A stretch of 11,892 nucleotides of DNA from Gammaproteobacteria bacterium (GTDB lineage: Bacteria; Pseudomonadota; Gammaproteobacteria; Chromatiales; Chromatiaceae): contig JAUVEG010000017.1 of NCBI GenBank assembly GCA_030594925.1, forward strand, positions 1 to 11,892, in the 5' to 3' direction. Numbering within the stretch: the stretch's first letter is position 1; every line of letters begins with the position of its first letter. Below are positions 1 through 8,087 of this stretch, in pieces. A program made the position numbers and the translations under genes. The notes below the pieces were generated by a model, which saw only the letters and a program-made list of their open reading frames with translations, was not told where the DNA came from and made no database searches.

Positions 1-1933
1 TCTTGCCGAAGCCGACATCGCCGCACACCACGCGGTCCATCGGACGGGGCGACTGCATATCTGCCAGAACGGCGTCGATGGCATTCGCCTGGTCATCCGT
101 CTCCTCGAACTCAAAGGCATCGGCGAAGGTGTTGTAGTCATCTCCGGCAGGCGGGAAGGCAAACCCCTGCGCAGCTTCACGCCGGGCGTAGATCTCCAGC
201 AGCTCGGCGGCGACGTCAAAGGCGCGCTTTGCCGCCTTGCTCCTGGCTTTCTCCCACTGCCCGCTGCCGAGCTTATGCAGCGGCGCATGCTCCGGTGAAG
301 CACCCGAGTAGCGGCTGATCAGCTGCAGTGAAGAGACTGGTACATAGAGCTTGTCATGGCCGGCATATTCGAGCGCCAGAAACTCCTGGCTGTCATCACC
401 GACATCGATGCTCTGCAGGCCGAGAAAGCGTCCCACGCCATGCTCTTCATGCACCACCGGTGCGCCTTCATGCAGCTCGGTGAGGTTGCGAATGATCTGC
501 TCGGCGTCTGTTTTGCGTTTGCGATGGCGCGGCTGTCGAACCCTATCACCAAGCAGCGCGGTTTCAGGGATGATGGCGATGTCGTCGATAACAATGCCTG
601 TATCCACAGGCGCTACACTGAGGCAGGGAGTTTCACTACCATGCAGGAACGCCTGCCAGTTTTCTGCAATCTTCGGACGCAGGCGGAAGCCGGCGAGACT
701 CTCAAGCAGGTGTTCGCGGCGGCCTGCACTCTCTGCTGTGAACAGCACCCGTCCTGAAAATGCGGAGAGAAAATCTTCCAGCAGACCGGCGGGACGCTCC
801 GCACGGGCATTGAATCCCAGTGGCGGCAGCGATTTGCAGTCGAGGTTGTCAAAGGCGGAAAAGCCTTTACGCCGCTGGTGCAGTTGTGTCGCCTGCCATA
901 TGATTCCCGGCAGGGGCTTCAGTGCGGCTCGCAGCGCATCAGCGTCAAGATAGAGACTCGCAGGCGGCAGCAGCGGGCGCTCTGCATCGTGTCTGCGCTG
1001 TTCAAAGCGCTGCGCAATGGTGTCGGTAAACTGCTCCGCCTTGTCAGCAAGATCTGCCTGGTAGATGGCAAGCGTCTGCTCCGGCAGGTAATCGAAGAGA
1101 GTTGCCGTGGCGTCAAAAAAGAGCGGCAGGTAGTATTCGATGCCGCCGGGCATGTTGCCATTGCTGACCTCGGTGTAGATCAGACTGCTGTTTGGATCCT
1201 GGTCGAATGTCTGGCGATAGCGCTGACGAAATCGGCTGATGGCTGCCTCGTCGGTAGGAAATTCGCGTCCCGGCAGCATGTGAATGGCATCGATTTTCTC
1301 CAGGGTTCGCTGGGTTTCACTATCAAAGGTGCGAATCGAGTCGATTTCGTCATCAAACAGATCGATGCGATAGGGATGCAGGCTGCCCATTGGAAACAGG
1401 TCGAGCAGCGAGCCGCGCACTGCAAATTCACCATGTTCAAACACCTGTGAAACACAACGATAGCCACTCTGCTCCAGCTGTTGACGCATCTCTTCAAGAT
1501 CGAGCAGCTGGCCTTTTTCAAGCATCAGTGACTGCTGCTGTACATAGCCCGGCGGCGCCAGACGCTGCATCAGGGTAGTGGCGGGAACGATGAGCATGCC
1601 ATCTTTCAGATGCTGCAGCTGGTGCAGCACACTCAGGCGCTGTGACACCAGCTCTGGCAGCGGTGAGAAGATATCGTAGGGCAGGGTTTCCCAGTCGGGA
1701 AGGGTGAGGATATGGCCGCGTTCCCCGGCTGTGAAAAAGCGCATCTCCTGTTGCAGACGCAGCGCCTGCTGCACATCATCGGTGATGGCAATGATCAATC
1801 CACGGTGTTTACTGCGCGCCTGTGCCAGCAGCAGCGATGAGGCGCAGCCACGCACAGCCCCAAGCGCCAGTTTTTCGGCGGGTTTTTGCGGTAGTTTCAG
1901 ATCGGGGAGGCGGGTAATAGCTTCAGCCGTCAT
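1..1933 (-). CDS. mfd: Transcription-repair coupling factor Mfd, N-terminal part (runs off left edge)
   Basis: Mfd is a cytoplasmic translocase that removes RNA polymerase stalled at DNA lesions and recruits UvrA for nucleotide excision repair. The minus strand is open without a stop from ATG at 1933 to the window edge, giving 644 residues. The first ~330 residues match the UvrB-like module, including a run near residue 165 reading EFAVRGSLLDLFP and then LHPYRIDLFDDEIDSIR. The CarD-like RNA-polymerase interaction domain follows at about residues 485-550 (HGVGRFLGLQ, then EFLALEYAGHDKLYVPV). The visible part ends in CGDVGFGK, the Walker A loop of the first translocase domain; the E. coli protein (about 1148 residues) has this near residue 630. 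About 500 C-terminal residues lie outside the window. The start is only 9 nt after the stop of the upstream AraC-type gene, and its Shine-Dalgarno is weak, so the two are probably co-transcribed. Confidence 0.97.
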   Translation of the reverse strand, partial: MTAEAITRLPDLKLPQKPAEKLALGAVRGCASSLLLAQARSKHRGLIIAITDDVQQALRLQQEMRFFTAGERGHILTLPDWETLPYDIFSPLPELVSQRLSVLHQLQHLKDGMLIVPATTLMQRLAPPGYVQQQSLMLEKGQLLDLEEMRQQLEQSGYRCVSQVFEHGEFAVRGSLLDLFPMGSLHPYRIDLFDDEIDSIRTFDSETQRTLEKIDAIHMLPGREFPTDEAAISRFRQRYRQTFDQDPNSSLIYTEVSNGNMPGGIEYYLPLFFDATATLFDYLPEQTLAIYQADLADKAEQFTDTIAQRFEQRRHDAERPLLPPASLYLDADALRAALKPLPGIIWQATQLHQRRKGFSAFDNLDCKSLPPLGFNARAERPAGLLEDFLSAFSGRVLFTAESAGRREHLLESLAGFRLRPKIAENWQAFLHGSETPCLSVAPVDTGIVIDDIAIIPETALLGDRVRQPRHRKRKTDAEQIIRNLTELHEGAPVVHEEHGVGRFLGLQSIDVGDDSQEFLALEYAGHDKLYVPVSSLQLISRYSGASPEHAPLHKLGSGQWEKARSKAAKRAFDVAAELLEIYARREAAQGFAFPPAGDDYNTFADAFEFEETDDQANAIDAVLADMQSPRPMDRVVCGDVGFGK

Positions 1934-1942
1934 TGGAGAGTA

Positions 1943-2935
1943 CTAGCCCTCTCTGTAGTGGGATGGTGTCTCTCCGGTCCAGCGTTTGAATGCTCTGGAG
2001 AAGGAGCTCATCTCGGAGAAACCGAGCAGATAGGAGATCTCTGCGAAACCCTTGCTGCTGTCGCGAATATAGCGATCCGCCAACTCCTGGCGTACGCTGT
2101 TTAACTGGGTCTTGAAGGTTGTCTGTTTTTTCTGCAGTCTTCTCTGCAGGGTTCTGACATTCATATAGAGCGCTTCCGCCACCTTGTAGTCATTGATGTT
2201 GCCATCGGGTAATAGCTGGATAATTGCCGCTCTGACTCTCTCCTGGATATTGGTGTGGTCCAGTTGAGCCAGGTAGTTGATCATGTACTGGTCGTGCAGT
2301 GTCGACAGCAGCGGGTTTGAGCCCTGCAGGTGTTTGTCTGCTGACTCCAGCGTCAGGGTGAATCTGTTGTCGGGGGCATCAAAATTGACCGGACAGCGAA
2401 ACAGTTCGTAATACTTGCCTGAACAGCCGGGAGTTGCATGGGTCAGGGAGATAGATGCAGGGTTGAATTCAGTGCCATAGTTGGCCCGGCACATGGCGAC
2501 CAGCATGGCCATGGCGGAATCTGTGCGTGTTGGCTGTTGCCGGGATATGGCGTTGTAATGCAAAACGATGGATAGCTCTTCGCCTTGCTCTTCAAGTACG
2601 AAGGCTGCACCCTCTGTGAGCATGCGCATATACTTGGCGAAGCGCTGCAGCGCTGTGCGCAGGCTGGAACTGCTCAACCATGCGTAACCCAGGGCGCTCA
2701 AGTGCGAAGGGTGCCAGTATTCGGCGGCTTTGAGACCGAAGCAGGGATCATCGATGAGCGCTGCAGCCTCAGCCCATAATGTATCGATACGTTTGTAGGG
2801 GAAGCGGGCGTTGGGATCGTCAATTTTTTGCGGATCGATACGCAGTTTGCGCATCAGCGGGTCCGGGTCAACTCCACTGGATTCAATGATTTTCAGGGTT
2901 AATGAGACGGCGGGAGCGGAGTAGGTGAGTGACAT
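1943..2935 (-). CDS. AraC-family transcriptional regulator (arabinose_bd-like sensor domain + HTH)
   Basis: This is a 330-residue DNA-binding regulator of the AraC/XylS class. The N-terminal ~200 residues resemble the ligand-sensing half found in OruR-type regulators (PF12625-like), with the segment around residues 70-110 (AAEYWHPSHLSALGYAW, then LRTALQRFAKYMRML) typical of that subfamily. The C-terminal ~95 residues carry the two helix-turn-helix motifs. The first is around VAEALYMNVRTLQRRLQ; the second is around FAEISYLLGFSEMSSFSRAF and is followed by KRWTGETPSHYR, the classic family ending. Length is normal and nothing is broken. It is divergent from the SAM hydrolase gene and 9 nt upstream of mfd. 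The effector and target genes cannot be read from the sequence; the divergent unit at 3068 is the obvious candidate target. The ATG at 2935 has only a weak AGGA-like site. Confidence 0.93.
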   Translation of the reverse strand: MSLTYSAPAVSLTLKIIESSGVDPDPLMRKLRIDPQKIDDPNARFPYKRIDTLWAEAAALIDDPCFGLKAAEYWHPSHLSALGYAWLSSSSLRTALQRFAKYMRMLTEGAAFVLEEQGEELSIVLHYNAISRQQPTRTDSAMAMLVAMCRANYGTEFNPASISLTHATPGCSGKYYELFRCPVNFDAPDNRFTLTLESADKHLQGSNPLLSTLHDQYMINYLAQLDHTNIQERVRAAIIQLLPDGNINDYKVAEALYMNVRTLQRRLQKKQTTFKTQLNSVRQELADRYIRDSSKGFAEISYLLGFSEMSSFSRAFKRWTGETPSHYREG

Positions 2936-3067
2936 TGTGCTGGATTATCCTGGCCAAGTGTAATATAGCTTAATACTGATTGATTAATATTGTAGAGTAT
3001 TGGCGCACTCAGTCAATTGACATGGGTCATCCGCAGTGCTGCTTTGCATCGATTGCATGAAAATAGT
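2936..3067. promoter_or_regulatory. Divergent intergenic region between the AraC-type gene and the SAM hydrolase gene
   Basis: This 132-bp gap must hold the promoters of both divergent units. Its left half is AT-rich (about 2958-3000) with several TAATAT/TATATT-like hexamers that could serve as -10 boxes in either direction, and AATATT occurs in inverted arrangement there. A TTGACA lies at 3017-3022 on the plus strand, but no good -10 follows at the right distance. Binding by the AraC-type protein is plausible from position only. Confidence 0.4.
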
Positions 3068-3805
3068 ATGGCCAACCAGATGAACACCATTCTGACATTT
3101 ACCGATTTTGGGAGTGCCGGCCCCTATCTTGGGCAGATGGAGGCGGCGATCAAGCGGGAGTCTGTTAGCGCCTCTGTGATACATCTGCAATCAGATGCTC
3201 CTGCATGCGATCCAAAATCAGCAGGTTATCTTCTTGCTGCCCTGGCGAACCAGTTTGATGAGGCCGTGTTTGTGTGTGTCGTGGATCCAGGTGTAGGCAG
3301 TGAGCGCAGGCCGCTTGTGGTCGAGTCACAGGGACAATGGTTTGTCGGCCCGGATAACGGACTCTTTGCAGCACTCTTTCATCAGCGCAGCGAGATGAGC
3401 ATTTACCAGATACTGCAGCAACCCCGAGGGGAGTCGCAAACATTTCATGGGCGCGATCTGTTTGCCTCAGTGGCAGCAAAAATATCGAAAAAACAATTTA
3501 TTGCAATGAAAAAGATAGGTAAATTAGATATTGGGATGGCATGGAGTGAAGATCTGCATGAGATTATTTATGTCGATCATTTTGGAAATCTGTTCAGCGG
3601 TTTGCGTGGCCTGCAGGTTGATTGCTCAGCAAAAATTCGTATTGCTGACAGCCTGCTATCCTGGGCCCCAAGGTTTGATGCCGTCAAGAGGGGAGTGCCC
3701 TTCTGGTATGTCAATTCATGTGGTCTGGTTGAGATCGCCGTGAACGGGGGCAGAGCGGATCTGCTGTTTCCAGAATATAGAAATGAGATAATAAATATTT
3801 CATAA
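3068..3805 (+). CDS. SAM hydrolase / SAM hydroxide adenosyltransferase (DUF62 family)
   Basis: The 245-residue protein belongs to the DUF62 family (PF01887), relatives of fluorinase and chlorinase that typically use water or hydroxide to split S-adenosylmethionine into adenosine and methionine. Family signatures appear in order: TDFG at residues 12-15, DPGVG at 73-77, GPDNGLF at 94-100, FHGRD at 126-130, YVDHFGNL at 168-175 and NSCGLVEIAVN at 216-226. There is no signal peptide, so it should be cytoplasmic. I chose ATG 3068; the frame is open upstream to a TTG at 3017 with no family homology, and ATG 3080 is also possible. No strong Shine-Dalgarno precedes any of them. The next gene starts 4 nt after the stop, so the two form an operon. 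The cellular reason for hydrolysing SAM is unclear in most bacteria. Confidence 0.92.
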   Translation: MANQMNTILTFTDFGSAGPYLGQMEAAIKRESVSASVIHLQSDAPACDPKSAGYLLAALANQFDEAVFVCVVDPGVGSERRPLVVESQGQWFVGPDNGLFAALFHQRSEMSIYQILQQPRGESQTFHGRDLFASVAAKISKKQFIAMKKIGKLDIGMAWSEDLHEIIYVDHFGNLFSGLRGLQVDCSAKIRIADSLLSWAPRFDAVKRGVPFWYVNSCGLVEIAVNGGRADLLFPEYRNEIINIS

Positions 3806-3809
3806 CATT

Positions 3810-4328
3810 ATGAAATTCAAGAGTAAAAGAAATTCTAAACTCTCTCGGTTGTGGCGGATTTTCCTGCAGGGTCTGTTGATAGTGGCGATTATCGTCGGTG
3901 TCAATCTGTGGCGCACCAGGGATGCGGTCTCAGGCCCTGCGCCGCTACTTTCCGCGACGACACTTAATGGCTCGCACTTTGAAATTAGCGAGCATCTTGG
4001 CAAACCGCTATTTGTGCACTTCTGGGCGGAGTGGTGTCCGATCTGCTCCCTTGAGGAGGAGAGCATTCAGTCACTCTCCAGGGATTACGAAATGATCACC
4101 GTGGCAATGTCATCCGGTGATAATGAGGCAGTACGGGCGTACATGAAGCAGAGCGGCCTGAGCTTCGAGGTGATCAATGACGAAAGTGGTCAAATCTCAC
4201 AGGAGTGGGGTGTTCAGGCGGTTCCAGCGACTTTTGTTATTGATGCTGCAGGAGAGATCCGCTTTGTCGAGATGGGCTACAGCAGCAGGCTCGGGTTGAT
4301 TCTGAGGCACTGGTTGGCAGGAAAATAA
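3810..4328 (+). CDS. Membrane-anchored thioredoxin-fold oxidoreductase (TlpA/ScsD-like)
   Basis: The 172-residue protein has a basic N-terminus, one hydrophobic anchor at about residues 15-34, and then a TlpA/ScsD-type thioredoxin domain facing the periplasm. The redox motif is WCPIC (residues 75-79) within FVHFWAEWCPIC, and the cis-proline is in VPATF (138-142), both in the expected positions. Such proteins reduce or oxidise periplasmic disulfides; Pro-Ile between the cysteines resembles ScsD rather than the CEPC or CVPC sites seen in many cytochrome c-maturation proteins. A cytochrome-maturation role is still possible. It starts 4 nt after the SAM hydrolase stop and is probably translationally coupled to it. 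The final two bases of its stop codon are the first two of a 19-bp inverted-repeat arm. Confidence 0.92.
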   Translation: MKFKSKRNSKLSRLWRIFLQGLLIVAIIVGVNLWRTRDAVSGPAPLLSATTLNGSHFEISEHLGKPLFVHFWAEWCPICSLEEESIQSLSRDYEMITVAMSSGDNEAVRAYMKQSGLSFEVINDESGQISQEWGVQAVPATFVIDAAGEIRFVEMGYSSRLGLILRHWLAGK

Positions 4329-4484
4329 AGTTTGCAGTCGTCAGTTGGCAGAACTCTAATCGAGTCATTACCAGCTGCAAGCTTATTAACTGCAATCTGT
4401 ATCTTGTGTTTTGTTTTTACTGCATACTGACGACTGCAAACTTTCTTTCCGCCAACTGCCAACTGCCAACTGCCAACTTTTTTT
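4327..4484. repeat. Heptad-built palindromic element (AGTNNNC units), possible terminator
   Basis: A perfect 19-bp inverted repeat joins 4327-4345 to 4426-4444 across an 80-nt spacer. The arms are built from 7-nt units: the left arm reads AGTTTGC, AGTCGTC, AGTTGGC, and the minus strand of the right side reads AGTTGGC four times and then AGTTTGC, AGTCGTC, AGTATGC. The four identical copies are GCCAACT at 4451-4478 on the plus strand and run directly into seven T residues (4478-4484). The left AGTTGGCAG (4343-4351) can pair with CTGCCAACT next to that T-run, so the element may end transcription of the upstream operon. It fills the gap between two convergent genes. Confidence 0.85.
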
Positions 4485-4700
4485 CTAATCTTCTCCAATC
4501 ACGCGCTCCTCGCGTGGCGTATTCAGCAGCTTTTCGGCTTCTATATCGTTGCGTGCAAAAATCATACGGATGCTTTCAACATCATTACTCTGCTGGCGCT
4601 GTTCACGCACGTAGACCTTGGCCTCCTTGTAGGAGGAGAATGTTTCCATGTGATCCAGTTTGCGGGGTTTTTCCTGAATCCGGTAGACGAAGTAGGGCAT
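4485..4700 (-). CDS. Small conserved-looking hypothetical protein (71 aa)
   Basis: The 71-residue soluble, charged protein starts MPYFVYRI and contains a SSYKEAKVYVREQR helix and an IRMIFARNDIEAEKLL helix. I recall small gammaproteobacterial hypothetical proteins with this layout (MPYFVYRI start, FxSYxEAK, IFAxNxxEAExLL), but no function is known to me. There is no signal peptide, membrane segment or cysteine. It is convergent with the thioredoxin-like gene, and its stop abuts the T-run that ends the heptad repeat. The Shine-Dalgarno is weak (GGATA about 8 nt before ATG). Coding is supported mainly by the protein-like composition and the recalled family pattern. Confidence 0.75.
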   Translation of the reverse strand: MPYFVYRIQEKPRKLDHMETFSSYKEAKVYVREQRQQSNDVESIRMIFARNDIEAEKLLNTPREERVIGED

Positions 4701-5780
<1,080 letters not shown>

Positions 5781-5803
5781 ATTTTAAGGTTCGAGACGTC
5801 GTG

Positions 5804-6013
5804 AACCACAGATGCACACAGATAAACACAGATGAAAAAAAGAGCATCCTTTATTTTCGGTTTACAGTTTGTCATCTCGACGAAGGAGAGATCCTGATAC
5901 TCTGTGCGACTAGATCCCTCGTCCCTCGGGTTGACGGCTAAAAGTGTAAACTAGTTTTAAGGCATGGTGAAGGATGCCAAAATATCTGTGTGCATCCGTG
6001 TTCATCTGTGGTT
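5804..6013. repeat. Nested palindromic repeat with ACAGAT-type outer arms
   Basis: This fills most of the 337-nt gap between dapB and msrP. The outer left arm starts AACCACAGATGCACACAGAT at 5804 and contains three ACAGAT units about 10 nt apart. The right arm ends CATCTGTGGTT at 6013 and has the complementary units. Inside, GCATCCTT (5844-5851) pairs with AAGGATGC (5970-5977), and GTTTACAGTTT (5860-5870) pairs 10/11 with 5941-5951. In the centre is a third inverted repeat at 5871-5935, listed separately. No ORF in it is convincing. The outer arms recur at 10966-11101. Confidence 0.85.
5871..5935. repeat. Inner inverted repeat (GTCATCTCGACGAAGGAGAG type)
   Basis: The arms 5871-5893 and 5913-5935 match at 17 of 23 positions as an inverted repeat. 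From general knowledge, sequences like GTCATTTCGACGAAGGAGAG are common dispersed repeats in environmental bacterial genomes. This copy is imperfect and sits at the centre of the larger palindrome. Confidence 0.6.
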
Positions 6014-6014
6014 A

Positions 6015-6038
6015 AACCTAAAACCTAAAACCTCCCCA
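6015..6038. repeat. Tandem AAAACCT heptads, copy 1
   Basis: Nearly three AAAACCT heptads are followed by CCCCA, directly abutting the right arm of the nested palindrome and 79 nt before msrP. The same 24 bases occur at 8140-8163. The rest of the gap to msrP (6039-6117) holds only a weak possible promoter: TTGATG at 6070 and GATAAC at 6092. Confidence 0.85.
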
Positions 6039-6117
6039 ATGTGATCCTTTTGTGAAGATTTCCCCCTGATTGATGGTCTATCATAATTACTGATAACTTT
6101 AGTCAGGAAATATCATC

Positions 6118-7080
6118 ATGTTAATCAGGAAAACATCGGGGATCCGTTCATCCGGGATCACCTCTCAGTCGGTCTATAAGCAACGCCGTGAATTTTTGAG
6201 AAACGGCATATACGCTTTCGCCGGGCTTGCCATGCCTGGTCTGGCGCTTGCACTTGCTGACAAACCTGGAAAACTGAAAGCGATTGCAAATCTTCATCCG
6301 AGTCAATATCGTGTCGATGAAAAAATTACCGACTATGAGTGGATTACAACCTATAACAACTTTACTGAATTTGGTCATGGGAAGTCGACTCCGGCAAAGA
6401 CGGCGCGTAAGTTCAAGACACGCCCCTGGACTGTCAAAATCGATGGCGAGTGTGAGAAGCCGGGAAAAATCGATATCGAGGATCTGCTCTCAACGTTCAC
6501 CCAGGAGGAGCGCATCTACCGCTTTCGCTGTGTCGAGGCATGGTCCATGGTGGTTCCATGGGTGGGATTTCCGCTGGGCGATCTTCTGAAGCGATTCCAG
6601 CCAACCTCTAAAGCAAAATATGTGGTGTTCGAAACCCTGCATGATCCTAAGCGCATGCCCAATCATAGGTACTCCGGACTCGATTGGCCGTATCGTGAAG
6701 GGCTGCGTATGGATGAGGCGATGCATCCGCTGACTATCCTGAGCACAGGTTTGTACGGGGAGGTGCTGCCGAATCAAAATGGCGCTCCGCTGCGCCTGGT
6801 CGTTCCGTGGAAATATGGGTTCAAGAGCATCAAGTCGATTGTCAAAATCTCTTTTTCTGAAAAGCAGCCGCCAACTACATGGAGCAGCAAAGCGCCGGAT
6901 GAGTACGGCTTTTACGCCAACGTCAATCCGAAGGTCGACCATCCACGCTGGAGCCAGGCAAAACATCGCATTCTGGGAGGCGGCATATTTTCCGGCCGGG
7001 AGAAGACCAGGATGTTCAATGGCTATGCGGATGAAGTTGCGTCGCTCTATGCTGGAATGAATCTGAAGAAGAATTTCTAG
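6118..7080 (+). CDS. msrP: Protein-methionine-sulfoxide reductase catalytic subunit MsrP (YedY)
   Basis: MsrP is a periplasmic molybdopterin enzyme that reduces methionine sulfoxide in oxidised envelope proteins, taking electrons from MsrQ. The 320-residue sequence follows the E. coli protein almost to the end. It has a Tat-type signal QRREFLRN at residues 22-29 with a hydrophobic stretch ending ALALA near 47, the molybdenum-ligand Cys138 in [20 protein letters not shown], the [20 protein letters not shown] region at 219-238, and [11 protein letters not shown] plus DHPRWSQA at 261-281. The C-terminus [21 protein letters not shown] is the family ending. ATG 6118 has AGGA at 6105-6108. The Tat motif lacks the usual flanking Ser and Lys, but the twin arginine is intact. 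msrQ follows after an unusually long repeat-filled gap. Confidence 0.97.
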   Translation: MLIRKTSGIRSSGITSQSVYKQRREFLRNGIYAFAGLAMPGLALALADKPGKLKAIANLHPSQYRVDEKITDYEWITTYNNFTEFGHGKSTPAKTARKFKTRPWTVKIDGECEKPGKIDIEDLLSTFTQEERIYRFRCVEAWSMVVPWVGFPLGDLLKRFQPTSKAKYVVFETLHDPKRMPNHRYSGLDWPYREGLRMDEAMHPLTILSTGLYGEVLPNQNGAPLRLVVPWKYGFKSIKSIVKISFSEKQPPTTWSSKAPDEYGFYANVNPKVDHPRWSQAKHRILGGGIFSGREKTRMFNGYADEVASLYAGMNLKKNF

Positions 7081-7127
7081 CGAGATCAGGTTTTAGGCTG
7101 ACGAGGCATGAAAAAGATGATTTTCTC

Positions 7128-7274
7128 GTAACTTCTCAATAACCCCGTGCGTTCGATCATACATAAGATGTACCGAGGAACGAGGCGCATCAAAATCCGC
7201 ACCGAATCGATGCGCCTCGCAAGCTCGGCACATCCTATGGGGTGTTATCCACCACGGAGTTATTGAGAAGTTAC
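7128..7274. mobile_element. MITE-like element, 147 bp, 16-bp TIRs and 8-bp target duplication
   Basis: The termini are a perfect 16-bp inverted repeat: GTAACTTCTCAATAAC at 7128-7143 and its complement at 7259-7274. They are flanked by a perfect 8-bp direct repeat ATTTTCTC at 7120-7127 and 7275-7282, which looks like a target-site duplication. The interior is itself palindromic: GATGTACCGAG (7167-7177) pairs 10/11 with 7224-7234, and CGAGGCGCATC (7181-7191) pairs perfectly with 7209-7219. It encodes no plausible protein. Ends starting GTAA with 8-bp duplications are, as I recall, typical of the IS66 family, so mobilisation by an IS66-type transposase is a reasonable guess; ISL3 and IS1595 elements also make 8-bp duplications. 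Confidence 0.85.
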
Positions 7275-7279
7275 ATTTT

Positions 7280-7341
7280 CTCTCGCCAAGGCGCCAAGAT
7301 CGCAAAGGTTTTTCTTGGCGAGCTTCGCGTCTTTGCGAGAG
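7280..7341. repeat. 62-bp hairpin repeat built of CGCCAAG-type units
   Basis: Arms 7280-7307 and 7314-7341 match at 23 of 28 positions as an inverted repeat around a GTTTTT loop. The left arm reads CGCCAAG, GCGCCAAG, then TCGCAAAG, so it is made of about 8-nt units. The first three bases (CTC) belong to the 8-bp duplication of the neighbouring MITE, so the MITE landed at the edge of this older repeat. It could also act as an attenuator before msrQ. Confidence 0.8.
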
Positions 7342-7400
7342 TCGTTTTTGGAATTTTACTCACGTGTAATGATGTTGACCAATCAAGGATTACCGGGAAG

Positions 7401-8051
7401 ATGAGAGCTGTGAACAAGATCATTGTCATTGGCAAGCCGCTGCTGTTCCTGTTGTGTCTGGTTCCGCTGTTGCTGCTGCTGTGGGATGCCGTACAGCAAC
7501 AGTTGGGCGCCAATCCGGTTGAGGCATTGCTGTATCGCAGCGGAGACTGGAGCATACGTCTGCTGCTGATAACGCTGGCGATCAGCCCGCTGCGTAAGCT
7601 CACCGGCCGGGGATGGCTGCTGCGCTTTCGCCGCATGCTGGGTCTCTATGCTTTTTTTTATGCGCTGCTGCATTTCACCGTCTACCTGTGGCTGGATCGT
7701 GGTTTTTCGTGGATGGAGATCAGTGTCGATATCCTCGAGCGGCCCTACATTACCCTTGGTTTTATGGCATTCCTGATTCTGCTGGCGCTTGCGATTACCT
7801 CAACCAGGGGCATGATGCGCCGCCTCGGCAGGCACTGGACGGCATTGCATCAATGGGTCTATTTGGCTGGGCTGTTTGGCGTTATTCACTTTCTGTGGCT
7901 GGTCAAGGCTGACTACCGTGAGCCCGGACTCTATGTGGCAATTTTCCTTATCCTGATGTTGTTTCGTGCGGGGAGTTTCAAAAAGCGCCTGCAGCGTCTA
8001 TTCGCGTTATACTCCGGTAAAGAACGCGAGGTGGGGTCTTTTTCTCTGTAA
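7401..8051 (+). CDS. msrQ: Heme-binding membrane subunit MsrQ (YedZ)
   Basis: MsrQ is the inner-membrane b-type heme protein that passes electrons from the respiratory chain or a flavin reductase to MsrP. The 216-residue product has about six hydrophobic segments and the family's conserved heme-region histidines: His91 (YALLHFTVYLW), His150 (WTALHQWVYLAG) and His163 (GVIHFLWLVKADYREP). ISPLRKLTG at 61-69 and LRFRRMLGLYAFFY at 74-87 are also characteristic. I chose ATG 7401; GTG 7410 has the better-spaced GGGAAG and is a real alternative. The open frame continues upstream to 7242, but that part is repeat DNA. The gap from msrP is 320 nt, whereas in E. coli the two genes are tightly linked, so co-expression may be altered. 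Confidence 0.94.
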   Translation: MRAVNKIIVIGKPLLFLLCLVPLLLLLWDAVQQQLGANPVEALLYRSGDWSIRLLLITLAISPLRKLTGRGWLLRFRRMLGLYAFFYALLHFTVYLWLDRGFSWMEISVDILERPYITLGFMAFLILLALAITSTRGMMRRLGRHWTALHQWVYLAGLFGVIHFLWLVKADYREPGLYVAIFLILMLFRAGSFKKRLQRLFALYSGKEREVGSFSL

Positions 8052-8087
8052 ATCTGATACAAAATTGTAAAGAAAATTTCGTGCGGC

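Noticed and set aside
319..1946. Several open frames in other frames and on the plus strand (for example 351-953, 878-1450)
   Set aside because: They overlap the uninterrupted mfd frame, which has full family motifs; their products look like shadow translations rich in Arg, Ser and Cys.
3017..3067. TTG start for the SAM hydrolase
   Set aside because: The added 17 residues have no family counterpart; TTGACA here is more likely a promoter element or chance.
4451..4478. CRISPR-like array (four GCCAACT units)
   Set aside because: Units are 7 nt with no spacers and no cas genes nearby.
5804..6013. Target-site duplication around the ACAGAT palindrome
   Set aside because: Flanks at 5796-5803 and 6014-6021 do not match, and the same is true for the copy at 10966-11101, so recent transposition is not supported for this family.
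7242..7400. 53-codon upstream extension of msrQ
   Set aside because: It is made of MITE and hairpin DNA; MsrQ of normal length starts at 7401.
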